A stretch of DNA of 64,000 nt from positions 42,084-106,083 of the forward strand of contig NZ_BBXE01000039.1 of assembly GCF_001570565.1 (NCBI RefSeq), read 5' to 3'. Shown here piece by piece: positions 49,343 to 57,799 of this stretch. The stretch's first letter is position 1; the number at the start of each line of letters is the position of its first letter. The notes beneath the pieces are model-generated. The model made no database searches, was not told where the DNA came from, and was given only the letters and a program-made list of their open reading frames with translations. The translations under genes were made by a program, and so were the position numbers. The DNA is from Herbidospora yilanensis. Lineage in GTDB: Bacteria; Actinomycetota; Actinomycetes; Streptosporangiales; Streptosporangiaceae.

Positions 49343-50482
49343 CTAGGCGTTCCAGCGCTTGAGCCAGTTGCCTTCCTGATCGGCCTTCTCCTCGTGGAAC
49401 AGGGGCGAGGGGTCGAAGAGGGTCACCTCGGGCGCGGGTTCGCGCAGGAAGTCCCCCTCGCCCTTCGCCGAGATCCGGTCGCCGAGTTCGATGTAGCAGG
49501 CGCCCCGCCCGTCGAACCACGGGTCGGGCGCCTCGTGTCCCAGATGCCGGGCGACGCCGTTCGCCACGACGTCGGCGGCCCCTTCGGCGAAGACCGCGGC
49601 CTTGGGCAGCGGCTTGCCGTTCGGCAGGATCAGCGCGCTGGCGTCGCCGATCGCCCAGACACCTGCCGTGGCGGTCGCGAAGGTGCGCGGGGCGACGGGG
49701 AGCCACCCGCCCAGCGCCGCCGGCGGCCGGTGCGGCGGCACCACGGCCAGCAGGTCGTAACGTTCCCGGACGCCGCCGGCGAAGACGAGTTCGCCGTCGG
49801 AGACCGACTCGATCGTGTGTTGCCCGTGGAAGCCGATGCCCGACTGGGTGAGCATGCCGACCAGCGCCCGGCCGACGGCCGGACCGGCGACCGGCATCGG
49901 CAGCGGGTCGGGGGTGAACACGTCGACGGTCACCTGGTCGCGTACCCCGGTCTCGGTCAGCAGGTCGGCCGCGAGCAGCGCGCCTTCGAAGGGCGCGGCC
50001 GGGCACTTGAACGGCACCCGCGCGACCAGGACGGCCAGCCGGCCGCGCCGTAAGGCGGTCAGCTTCTCGCGCATCGCGGCGGCGCCGCCGAGGGTGTAGA
50101 ACTCGCCGGCCCGGCCGCTGTCCAGGGCCTCGGTCAGTCCCGGTACGGCTCCCGCGTCGAGTTCGGCGCCCAGGGCGACGACCAGCGCGTCGCAGTCGAG
50201 CACGCCGGAGTCGGTGTGCACCCGGCGGGTGTCCAGGTCGACGCGCTCCACCGTGGCGCGGATCATCTCGACGCCGGGCAGGGATTCGGGGGTGGGCCTG
50301 ACCCGGACCTTCTCGGGGGTGCGCCAGCCGCGCATGACCCAGAGCAGGGACAGGCCCAGGACTCCGTCGAAGGAACGGTCGACCAGCAGGACACGGTCGG
50401 CGTCGGGCAGTCGTTCGCGAAGGGCTTCGGCGACGGTGAGGCCGCCCGCTCCGGCTCCCAGGACGACAACGGTGTTGGTCAC
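49343..50482 (-). CDS. Sulfide:quinone oxidoreductase-like FAD protein
   Basis: 379 residues. FAD Rossmann VVVLGAGAGGLTVAEALRER at the N-terminus, second site LVARVPFKCPAAPFEGALLA (about 155) and GVWAIGDASALILPNGKPLP (FAD-binding ATG/GD motif, about 290). Cys residues in FKCPAAP and RGACYIELGDR match positions used by type-II/III SQR or flavocytochrome-c-like flavoproteins. Predicted role: oxidise sulfide to sulfane sulfur with electrons to quinone. ATG 50482; divergent from the ArsR-rhodanese at 50612. Confidence 0.85.
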   Translation of the reverse strand: MTNTVVVLGAGAGGLTVAEALRERLPDADRVLLVDRSFDGVLGLSLLWVMRGWRTPEKVRVRPTPESLPGVEMIRATVERVDLDTRRVHTDSGVLDCDALVVALGAELDAGAVPGLTEALDSGRAGEFYTLGGAAAMREKLTALRRGRLAVLVARVPFKCPAAPFEGALLAADLLTETGVRDQVTVDVFTPDPLPMPVAGPAVGRALVGMLTQSGIGFHGQHTIESVSDGELVFAGGVRERYDLLAVVPPHRPPAALGGWLPVAPRTFATATAGVWAIGDASALILPNGKPLPKAAVFAEGAADVVANGVARHLGHEAPDPWFDGRGACYIELGDRISAKGEGDFLREPAPEVTLFDPSPLFHEEKADQEGNWLKRWNA

Positions 50483-50564
50483 GGTGTGCTCCCGTCGAAT
50501 CGAATCGATCTTTTCGGTGCGGCTCTGACCAGTCGAATTACGGGACAGACGCCCCGCCGAAAGC

Positions 50565-50612
50565 TATACTCCTCCATGCATCCATTAATCCATTGCTCAT
50601 TGGAGGATTATA
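50565..50612 (+). promoter_or_regulatory. Inverted repeat spanning -10 and ribosome site of ArsR-rhodanese 3
   Basis: TATACTCCTCC (50565-50575) and GGAGGATTATA (50602-50612) pair in 10 of 11 positions with a 26-base spacer. The left arm contains a good -10 (TATACT); the right arm is the ribosome site plus the A of ATG. Either a repressor site or an RNA hairpin masking the ribosome site. Confidence 0.55.
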
Positions 50613-51295
50613 TGGTCGGAGACAGCGAGAGAAAAGCCTCCCTTTTCGACCAGATCGCACGGGTCGGTAAAGCTCTTGGTCATGGCAAGCGTCTGGAGCT
50701 GCTTGACCTGCTCGCACAGCGCGAGCAGAGCGTGGAGGCCCTCGCGCACACGGCCGGGATGGGGGTCACGAGCACTTCGGCGCACCTCCAGACCCTCCGC
50801 CACGGCGGCCTGGTCGCCACCCGGCGCGACGGCCAGCGGGTGCTCTACCGCCTGGCGGGCGACGATGTGGTCGAGCTCTATGCCCGGCTGCGGGCGGTGG
50901 CCGCCACCCGGCTGGCCGACGTCCAGGTCGCCGTGGTCGCCTACCTGGGAGAGCAGACCGAGGAGGTGACCCGCGACGAACTGCTGCGACGCGCCGAGAC
51001 CGGCCGCGTCACGATCCTCGACGTCCGCCCCCAGGGCGAGTACGACGCGGGCCACATCCCCGGGGCGGTGTGCATCCCCGTCGACGACCTGCCGGAGCGG
51101 CTGAACGAGTTGCCGCCCGACACGGAGGTGGTGGCCTACTGCCGGGGCGCCTACTGCGTCTTCGCCCCGGAGGCGGTGCGCATCCTGAAGGCGCACGGCA
51201 TTCCGGCGGCCCGGCTGAACGAGGGAATGCTCGAGTGGCAGGTCGCCGGGCTCCCCATAGAAAAGGAGCAGTCAAACATTCAAAAGGATTCGTGA
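50612..51295 (+). CDS. ArsR-rhodanese fusion regulator (paralogue 3)
   Basis: 227 residues. Winged helix TAGMGVTSTSAHLQTLRHGG, rhodanese VTILDVRPQGEYDAGHIPGA with active loop AYCRGAYCVFAPEAVRILKA. Very similar to paralogue 1, including the leader TTGGAGGATTATA before the start. Divergent from the SQR-like gene and 98 bp upstream of the molybdoenzyme operon, which it may control. ATG 50612. Confidence 0.92.
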   Translation: MVGDSERKASLFDQIARVGKALGHGKRLELLDLLAQREQSVEALAHTAGMGVTSTSAHLQTLRHGGLVATRRDGQRVLYRLAGDDVVELYARLRAVAATRLADVQVAVVAYLGEQTEEVTRDELLRRAETGRVTILDVRPQGEYDAGHIPGAVCIPVDDLPERLNELPPDTEVVAYCRGAYCVFAPEAVRILKAHGIPAARLNEGMLEWQVAGLPIEKEQSNIQKDS

Positions 51296-51393
51296 ATTGC
51301 CCGAGCTGGGCCGATGACGAACGCGGTTGACTGGGCGAAAAATCCCGATTTACCCTCCGGAACGCCGCCGTCCGAATACCGCGAGGGATTTCC

Positions 51394-52011
51394 ATGGCCC
51401 GTCTCGGCATGCTCATCGACCTGCGTACGTGTATCGGTTGCCACGCCTGTTCCGTCGCCTGCAAGGCGGAGTTCGACGTCCCGCTCGGGAACTTCCGCGA
51501 CACCGTGAAATACGTCGAGGAGGGCGCATATCCCAAGGTCACCCGGCATTTCATCCCGGTGTTGTGCAACCACTGCGAGGACGCGCCCTGCCTCAGCGCG
51601 TGCCCGACGGGCGCGGTCGTCCGGCTCGACGACGGCCAGGTCACGATCGAGGACGGCGACTGCAACCTCAACCGGGCGTGCATGGCCGCCTGCCCCTATG
51701 ACGCGATCTACGTCGACGAGGACCGGGGCGCCGCCGCCAAGTGCACGTTCTGCGACCACCGCACCGCCGAGGGACGGCAACCGGCGTGCGTGGACGCCTG
51801 CCCGACGAACTGCCGCGTCTTCGGCGACCTCGACGACCCGGAGAGCGAGATCGCCGTCCGGGCCGCCGCCAACGACGTCACCGTGTGGAAGGAGTCGGCG
51901 GGCACCCGGCCGAAGGTGCTCTACGTCGACCCCAAGAACGCGCTCCCGCTGATCGAGGAGCAGGGCGTGCAGGTCGACACCACGGCCGACCTGTCCGGCG
52001 AGCCGGCGTGA
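51394..52011 (+). CDS. 4Fe-4S electron-transfer subunit (PsrB/NrfC type)
   Basis: 205 residues with four Cys clusters: CIGCHACSVACK, CNHCEDAPCLSACP, CNLNRACMAACP (variant) and CTFCDHRTAEG...CVDACP, as in the beta subunits of polysulfide, thiosulfate or DMSO reductases. Transfers electrons between catalytic and membrane subunits. Two cluster-I ligands (Cys13 and Cys19) are encoded TGT, the rest TGC. ATG 51394 after GAGGG; the stop overlaps the next start (GTGA). Confidence 0.92.
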   Translation: MARLGMLIDLRTCIGCHACSVACKAEFDVPLGNFRDTVKYVEEGAYPKVTRHFIPVLCNHCEDAPCLSACPTGAVVRLDDGQVTIEDGDCNLNRACMAACPYDAIYVDEDRGAAAKCTFCDHRTAEGRQPACVDACPTNCRVFGDLDDPESEIAVRAAANDVTVWKESAGTRPKVLYVDPKNALPLIEEQGVQVDTTADLSGEPA

Positions 52012-52808
52012 CGGTCGCGTGGGGCCCGCTGCTGGCGGCCTATGTCGTGCTGGTGGGCCTGCCGACCGGGCTCACCCTGATGACCTGGTGGGTCGGCCGG
52101 TCCGGCGCGTCGGTCCGGCTGGAGCGGATCGGCGCCTGGGGTGCGCTGGTGGCGCTGGTCGCGATCAGCGTCCTTTTGGTGGCCGACCTGGGGCGGCCCG
52201 AGCGGTTCCACCTGATGCTGGTCCGCTTCGACAATCTCGCCTCGCCCATCTCGTGGGGCGCCAAGCTGATCGCGCTGAAGATCCTGCTGCTCCTCCTCGT
52301 CGTCCACGCCGTCGAGCGTCGCCGGCCACCCGACCGGCCGCTCCCCCGCCTCACCAAGGTCGTCGCCGTCCTGCTCCTGGCCGTGAGCTTCGCGCTCGCC
52401 CTCTATCCGGCCGCGCTGCTCGCCCGCTCGTGGGCGTCCCCGCTGGCCGGAGGCGCGGGGGTGCTGTTCGTGCTCACCGCCCTGCTGATGGGCGCGGCGG
52501 TGGTCGTGCTGTTGGGCGGCGAGGGGCGGACCGCGCTGCTCGGTCTGCTGGCGGCCTCGGCGGTGGCGCTGGCCGTGGAGGCACTCGCGCTGGCCGGGCG
52601 GCCCGGTGACCGGCTGCTGCTGGCCGAGCTCACGACCGGCGGTTCCGCGCCGCTGTTCTGGGGGGTGGCCGTGGGCGCCGGGCTGCTGCTGCCCGCCGCC
52701 GGGTTGCTCACGCTGCCGCGCAACCGCGTGGTGACGGCCCTGTGCGCCGTCGCCGTGCTCGCCGGCGCGGCGGCCACCCGATACCTGCTGTTCGCGGTCG
52801 GCTCGTAG
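52008..52808 (+). CDS. NrfD/PsrC-type membrane anchor subunit
   Basis: 266 residues, about eight membrane segments, typical of DmsC/NrfD quinone-interacting anchors (VVLVGLPTGLTLMTWWVG; VLLVADLGRPERFHLMLVRF matches the conserved LGRP...F segment). Exchanges electrons with menaquinone. GTG 52008 overlaps the FeS subunit stop; 11 bp before the catalytic subunit gene. Confidence 0.88.
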   Translation: MTVAWGPLLAAYVVLVGLPTGLTLMTWWVGRSGASVRLERIGAWGALVALVAISVLLVADLGRPERFHLMLVRFDNLASPISWGAKLIALKILLLLLVVHAVERRRPPDRPLPRLTKVVAVLLLAVSFALALYPAALLARSWASPLAGGAGVLFVLTALLMGAAVVVLLGGEGRTALLGLLAASAVALAVEALALAGRPGDRLLLAELTTGGSAPLFWGVAVGAGLLLPAAGLLTLPRNRVVTALCAVAVLAGAAATRYLLFAVGS

Positions 52809-52819
52809 GAGGAGCACGC

Positions 52820-55315
52820 ATGTCAACGTGGACCTTGACCCGGCGTGACCTGCTGCGCGCCGCCGCCGTCGCCGGAGTGGGCGCGGCCGGGCTGGGCGGC
52901 ATCGAGGTCGTGCACCGGATGACCACCGAGCCCCGCGCCGCGGGGAAGACCGTCGGCGCGGTGCGCCGCGTCGCCTCGATGTGCCAGATGTGCACGACCG
53001 CCTGCGGCATCATCGCCAACGTCAAGGACGGCCGCCTGCTCACGATCGAGGGCAACCCGGCCGACCCCAACAGCCGGGGCGCGGTCTGCGCCAAAGGGGT
53101 GGCCGGCCCGTCGATCCTGTACGACCCCAGCCGCCTGCTCTACCCGCTCAGACGGGTCGGCCGCCGGGGCGAGGGCCGGTGGCGGCGCATCACCTGGGAC
53201 GAGGCGTACACGGAGATCGCCGACCGGCTGCGGGCGATCCGCGAGAGCGGGCGCCCGGAGGAGTTCGCCTTCCAGCAGGGCCGTAACCGCTCGACCGACA
53301 TCGTGGCCCGCTTCCTGGACGCCTTCGGCACCCCCTCGGCCTTCAACCACCGCGCGTTGTGCTCGCTCAACCGGCGGGCCGCGATCCTGACCACGATCGG
53401 CGACTCCGACTGGGACCTCGGCGACTACGAGAACAGCCGCTACATCCTCAACTTCGGCAGCAACTGGGCCGAGGCACACCAGGGCCACATCCCGGTCGCC
53501 ACCCGGATGATGCGGGCCCGCGAACGCGGCGCCAAGATCGTCACCTTCGACGCCCGCCTGTCGAACACCGCCGCCCTCTCCGACGAGTGGTACGCCGTCC
53601 GCCCCGGCACCGACGGCCTGATCGCCCTGGCCATCTCGAACGTCATCTGTCAGGAGGGGCTGTGGGACCGGGAGTGGTTCGACCGGTGGACGAACTACCC
53701 GGCCGAGAAGTACGCCGAGCACGTCCGGGCGTACACCCCCGAAATGGCGCAGGCCGAGAGTGGTGTGCCCGCCGAGGCGATCCGGCGTATCGCCCGCGAG
53801 TTCGCCGGGGCCACGCCGCGCTGCACCACGATCTGCAACCGGGGCTCGGCCGCCCACCGCAACGGTTTCCACAACGACCGCGCCATCACCGTGCTCAACG
53901 CCCTGGTCGGCAACATGGGCGAGGAGGGCGGCTGGTGCTGGCACCCGATGAGCGCCTGGGACAAGAAGGCGCTGCCCGAGCCCGGCCCGATCGCGCCCAA
54001 GCCGACCGCGCGCAGCCTCATCGCCGAGGCGAAGGACTGGCCGCTGGCCAACGCCTGGCAGAGCAACAAGATGCGGGTCGGCGAGATCGTCTACCTGTGG
54101 ATCAAGCAACGGCGGCAGCGGATCTCGGCGCTGATGACCTACAACTGCGACCAGGCCTGGGCGTGGCCGGAGGCGAACCTGGTGCGCGAGGTGCTGGCCG
54201 ACGAGGACCTCGTGCCGTTCCACGTCTGCCTCGACGTGATGGCGTCGGAGACCTCGAACCTGGCCGACATCATCCTCCCGTGGACGACGTACCTGGAACG
54301 GTGGGACATCGACTCCCGCCCGCCCCAGGGCCTGGTCGACTACGTCGGACTGCGGCAGCCGGTCGTGCCGCCCCTGGGCGAGTCCAAAGACCTGCGAGAG
54401 ATCTTCCCCGAGCTGGCCCGGCGCATCGGCGGCGGCATGGAGCACTACTTCCCGTGGGCCACCCAGGAGGAGTACTTCGAGCAGTACTTCGCTCCCGTTC
54501 CGGGCGGCTTCGGCCACATGCGGGAGGCGGGCGTCCACGTCGACCCGGCGAAGAAGCCCAACTATCTCCCGTACGAGAAGGAGCTCACCGCCGAGGAGCT
54601 GGAGGGCACCCGGACCGAAGACGGGGTGATCCACGGCCCGGACGGCGCGATCGGGGTCATGGTCGACGGGACGGCCAGGCGCGGTTTCGGCACCCCGTCG
54701 CGCAAGGTCGAGGTGCACAGCCAGTTCGTCAACGACCGGGGCCGCGAGGCCGACCGCACGATCTCCCCGCTGCCGGTGTACGAACCCATCCCCGGACACC
54801 GCGAACAACTCGCCCAGGGCCGGCTCATCATGATCAGCTTCAAGTGGAACGTGCACAACGCCCACCGCACCCTGCAGTCCAAGTGGCTCCAGGAGATCTC
54901 GCATACCAACCCCGCCTGGCTCAACCCGGCCACCGCGTCAGGGCTCGGGCTGGCCCACGGCGACTGGATCGAGGTCACCAGCTACCGGCCCATCGATCCG
55001 GAGGTGCCGCGCGGCGACGGCTCCCAGCTCGGCTCGCTGCGCACCCGCGTCCACCTGACCGAGGGCATCCACCCGCAGGTCATCGCCATCGCCCACAACG
55101 CCGGCCGGACCACCGGCGGGCCGGTCGCCTCCAACGGCCGCGACCGGGCGGTGCTGGTCGGCCATGAGCCGCCCGACCACGGGCGAGTCTGGTGGGCGGG
55201 TTCGCTGAGCGTCGCGCAGAACGACATCCTGCCCATCTATCCCGACCCGGTGTCGGGCCAGCAGGCCTACCACGACACGATGGTCACGGTCCGAAGGATC
55301 GAGGGCGGCGCGTGA
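52820..55315 (+). CDS. Tat-exported molybdopterin oxidoreductase, catalytic subunit (Psr/Phs/DMSOR family)
   Basis: 831 residues. Twin-arginine signal TLTRRDLLRAAAVAGVG. 4Fe-4S motif MCQMCTTACGIIANV ... GAVCAKG. Mo-bis-MGD domains with LNFGSNWAEAHQGHIPVATR, TICNRGSAAHRNGFHNDRAI and a C-terminal dinucleotide domain (NPATASGLGLAHGDWIEVTS). The Mo ligand is probably the Cys of NHRALCSLNRRA, codon TGC; no in-frame TGA, so it is not a UGA selenoprotein. Substrate is most likely a sulfur compound given SQR, rhodanese regulators and NrfD-type partners, but formate or others cannot be excluded. ATG 52820 after AGGAGGAG. Confidence 0.9.
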   Translation: MSTWTLTRRDLLRAAAVAGVGAAGLGGIEVVHRMTTEPRAAGKTVGAVRRVASMCQMCTTACGIIANVKDGRLLTIEGNPADPNSRGAVCAKGVAGPSILYDPSRLLYPLRRVGRRGEGRWRRITWDEAYTEIADRLRAIRESGRPEEFAFQQGRNRSTDIVARFLDAFGTPSAFNHRALCSLNRRAAILTTIGDSDWDLGDYENSRYILNFGSNWAEAHQGHIPVATRMMRARERGAKIVTFDARLSNTAALSDEWYAVRPGTDGLIALAISNVICQEGLWDREWFDRWTNYPAEKYAEHVRAYTPEMAQAESGVPAEAIRRIAREFAGATPRCTTICNRGSAAHRNGFHNDRAITVLNALVGNMGEEGGWCWHPMSAWDKKALPEPGPIAPKPTARSLIAEAKDWPLANAWQSNKMRVGEIVYLWIKQRRQRISALMTYNCDQAWAWPEANLVREVLADEDLVPFHVCLDVMASETSNLADIILPWTTYLERWDIDSRPPQGLVDYVGLRQPVVPPLGESKDLREIFPELARRIGGGMEHYFPWATQEEYFEQYFAPVPGGFGHMREAGVHVDPAKKPNYLPYEKELTAEELEGTRTEDGVIHGPDGAIGVMVDGTARRGFGTPSRKVEVHSQFVNDRGREADRTISPLPVYEPIPGHREQLAQGRLIMISFKWNVHNAHRTLQSKWLQEISHTNPAWLNPATASGLGLAHGDWIEVTSYRPIDPEVPRGDGSQLGSLRTRVHLTEGIHPQVIAIAHNAGRTTGGPVASNGRDRAVLVGHEPPDHGRVWWAGSLSVAQNDILPIYPDPVSGQQAYHDTMVTVRRIEGGA

Positions 55316-55767
55316 ACGGCGACGTGATCATGCTGATGTCACGGCTGGTCAGCACCGAGATCGACGCCCCGTTGCGGGAGGCGCTCGGTTGCCCCGAGCC
55401 GCTGGAGGACCTGTCGGCCGAGTTCTGCCGCCTGTTCGTCGGGCCACGCCCGGTCTGCCCGCCGTACGCGTCGGTGCGGCGGGGCGAGCCGATGATCGGC
55501 GGCCGTGCCGAGCGGCGGCTGAAGGAGTTCGCCGCCCGGCACGGTCTCGACGTGGTGGTGCCGCCGGGCTTCGCCGTGCTCGCCCTCGACCACCTCGGCG
55601 TGGAACTGGCGCTGCTCCACCACCTCAGTCCGGGGCCGGTCGCCGAGGAGTTGCTCGACGACCACGTGCGCCCGTGGGCCCTCGGCTACCTGCGGTCGCT
55701 GGAGGAGTCGGCCCGGCTGGAACCGTATGCGTCGGCCGCCCGGTGGTGCCGGGAGGAGATCACATGA
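55312..55767 (+). CDS. TorD/DmsD-family molybdoenzyme chaperone
   Basis: 151 residues, all-helical. EPLEDLSAEFCRLFVGPRPV and CPPYASVRRGEPMIGGRA match the TorD motif (Y/F-x-x-L-F-x-G...PPYES). Binds the Tat signal of the catalytic subunit during cofactor insertion. GTG 55312 overlaps the catalytic subunit stop. 3' end overlaps the convergent gene by 8 bp. Confidence 0.88.
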   Translation: MNGDVIMLMSRLVSTEIDAPLREALGCPEPLEDLSAEFCRLFVGPRPVCPPYASVRRGEPMIGGRAERRLKEFAARHGLDVVVPPGFAVLALDHLGVELALLHHLSPGPVAEELLDDHVRPWALGYLRSLEESARLEPYASAARWCREEIT

Positions 55768-56950
55768 AGTTCCTGGTGTGCAGGGCCGACAACTCGGCCG
55801 CCTCGTCGTGCGGGAAACCGAGGCGCACCAGCCGGTGCTGGCGGCCTTCGTCCATCTCCGCCTGGAGTTGCTGCACCGCGGCGTAACCCCGTCTGATCCC
55901 GGCCGGGCTCCACTCTCCGGCGGCAAGCACGACCAGGGAGTCGAAGACGTCCTGGTTCAGCCCCGCGCTGGAGATGAGGGTCTCGTGCCGCTGCTCGATC
56001 GCGCCGCGCAACCGGCCGAGCAGGGTGCGGTCGAGGGTGCCCTGGTGCTGGAGGTGGGCGACGCCGAAGGCGACGTGGCGGGCCTCGTCCTGACGGGCCA
56101 TGCGGGCGACCTGGCGGGTCACCGGGTCGGGGGCGTTACGGTCGATGAAGGTCAGCAGGTTGAGGAAACTGCCCTCGCCGAGCACCGACAGCAGGAACGA
56201 GGCCATCGAGAAGTCGGGCTCCCGCAGCAGGGTCGCCAGCGACTCCCGGCCGCTGACCGAGGAGGTGCCCATCTCGCCGCCCGTCAGCAGCGCCCGCCGG
56301 GTGAAGACCTCGACGTGGCGGGCCTCGTCGGCGGCCTGCACCGCCAGCAGTTGCAGCACCTCGCGGAAGTGCGGATGGATGCGGGCCAGCAGCCGGGCCG
56401 GGACCACCAGCGCGGCCTGCTCGTTCTCCACCAGGAACGTCATGACCTGCACGACCGCGCGCTCGATCTCCGGCACCAGGTCGACCGGGGCGTCCCACGC
56501 GATGGCGGTGGCCGGATCCCACTGAGAGGCTGCCGCGTTGGCGTACAGGCTGGGAGCGAGATCTGCCCAGACGAGTTCCCGGGAGGCGAGGTCGGCGGCG
56601 ATCGGCGGCCCACCCGGTTCGACGAGCGCGCCCCGAGCTGCGAGCCCCCAGTGGGCCGGAGGCTCGTTGACGATGCCGTGCGGCGAGGGGCCTCCGGCGC
56701 GTTCGGCGTGCACCCACCGATCGAGGTCGGCGCGACCTCGGGTGACCCAGACCCTGATCCCGTCGTCGTTGTCGTCCGCACGCCGGGTGAGGTGCCCCTT
56801 CGCCCGGCACCACACCTCGACGTGCATGACCAGCGCCGGATCGAGCCCCGCGACACCGAGCTCCTCCCCCGGCCGCAGCGGGCCGAGCGCCCGCTGCAGC
56901 AGGATGTGAGCGCCCTGTTCGAAACCCAGGTCGCCCAGGTCGAGCATCAT
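55760..56950 (-). CDS. Fusion of Cys-less TusA-like domain with ferritin-like diiron domain
   Basis: 396 residues. Residues 1-75 follow the TusA sulfur-carrier pattern (MLDLGDLGFEQGAHILLQRA, LRPGEELGVAGLDPALVMHV, WCRAKGH), but the CPxP sulfur-carrying Cys is replaced (GFEQG). Residues ~150-370 form a ferritin-like helical bundle with diiron-type EARHVEVFTRR and DEARHVAFGVAHLQ. It probably uses the TusA fold as a binding module for an oxidase. ATG 56950 overlaps the PhnD-like stop. A non-sulfur role cannot be excluded. Confidence 0.7.
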   Translation of the reverse strand: MMLDLGDLGFEQGAHILLQRALGPLRPGEELGVAGLDPALVMHVEVWCRAKGHLTRRADDNDDGIRVWVTRGRADLDRWVHAERAGGPSPHGIVNEPPAHWGLAARGALVEPGGPPIAADLASRELVWADLAPSLYANAAASQWDPATAIAWDAPVDLVPEIERAVVQVMTFLVENEQAALVVPARLLARIHPHFREVLQLLAVQAADEARHVEVFTRRALLTGGEMGTSSVSGRESLATLLREPDFSMASFLLSVLGEGSFLNLLTFIDRNAPDPVTRQVARMARQDEARHVAFGVAHLQHQGTLDRTLLGRLRGAIEQRHETLISSAGLNQDVFDSLVVLAAGEWSPAGIRRGYAAVQQLQAEMDEGRQHRLVRLGFPHDEAAELSALHTRNFM

Positions 56951-57786
56951 GGCCGGTAGTCGGCGGCGGTGACGGCGCCGGCCGCGTCGTAGAAACCGGT
57001 CTCGTCGACGGCCCTCTCCAGTGGCGGGTAGCCGCTGACGCGGCCCGGCTCCCAGCGGGTCAGCCCCTCCAGGTCGAACAGCGGCCGGACCTTCGGGTCG
57101 GTGTACGACATCGACAGCAGCAGCTCGGCGAAGTCGGCCCTCGTCTGGTCGGACACGGTCTCGCCCACGGTCATGTTGCAGTGGTCGAAAGGCTCGGTCT
57201 GCCCGATGACCCGGGTCGAACCGGCGGGCAGGGTGCCCTCCTTGCCGAACAGCAGGTGGTTGGAGTCGATCATGCACGCGGCGGCGACGGTGCCCGACAC
57301 CAGCGCGCGGGCGGCGTCCCGCTCACCGCCGATGTGGTCGCCGTGCAACCCGACGCCCACGTCGAAGCGCCGCACGTCCACCTGCACGTTCCGGGAGGCC
57401 AGGTAGGACAGCGGCAGCAGGGTTGCCTGCGGCGAGTCGACCGCGCCGACCGCGACGGTCTCGCCCTTGAGGTCGGCCACGTCCTTGAACGGCGAATCGG
57501 CCCGTACGACGATCAGCGACCTCAGATCACGATCGGTGTCCCGCATCACGAGCGGGGTGAGTGTGCGGCCGCTGGCCTGCGCCAGGCGGCGGCTGCGGAT
57601 CCACGACAGCGGCGAGTTCCACGCCGCGTCGATGCGGCCCTGCGCCAGGTCTTCGGCCTGGCGCTCGTACTGGGAGTACAGGACGAAGTCGAAGGGCAGC
57701 CCGTTGTCGTTCAGCCACGACCGGAATCCGCCCCAGATGGTGACGACCTTGGGGTCGTAGGCCACCGCACCCATGAGAAGAGTCAT
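56947..57786 (-). CDS. PhnD-like solute-binding protein without signal peptide
   Basis: 279 residues of the PhnD/periplasmic-binding-like II family (MGAVAYDPKVVTIWGGFRSW, DLAQGRIDAAWNSPLSWIRS, VADLKGETVAVGAVDSPQAT). It lacks any export signal or lipobox and no permease or ATPase is adjacent, so it is predicted to be cytosolic, where it may bind the substrate of the neighbouring flavoprotein. ATG 57786. Sits between an acyl-CoA-dehydrogenase-like gene and the TusA/ferritin fusion, all on the minus strand. Confidence 0.8.
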   Translation of the reverse strand: MTLLMGAVAYDPKVVTIWGGFRSWLNDNGLPFDFVLYSQYERQAEDLAQGRIDAAWNSPLSWIRSRRLAQASGRTLTPLVMRDTDRDLRSLIVVRADSPFKDVADLKGETVAVGAVDSPQATLLPLSYLASRNVQVDVRRFDVGVGLHGDHIGGERDAARALVSGTVAAACMIDSNHLLFGKEGTLPAGSTRVIGQTEPFDHCNMTVGETVSDQTRADFAELLLSMSYTDPKVRPLFDLEGLTRWEPGRVSGYPPLERAVDETGFYDAAGAVTAADYRP

Positions 57787-57799
57787 CGCCCGCGCCTTC

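Noticed and set aside
52820..55315. Molybdoenzyme as a UGA selenoprotein (formate dehydrogenase)
   Set aside because: The frame has no internal TGA and the presumed Mo-ligand position is a TGC Cys in ALCSLNRRA; context (SQR, NrfD-type anchor, rhodanese regulators) points to a sulfur compound reductase.
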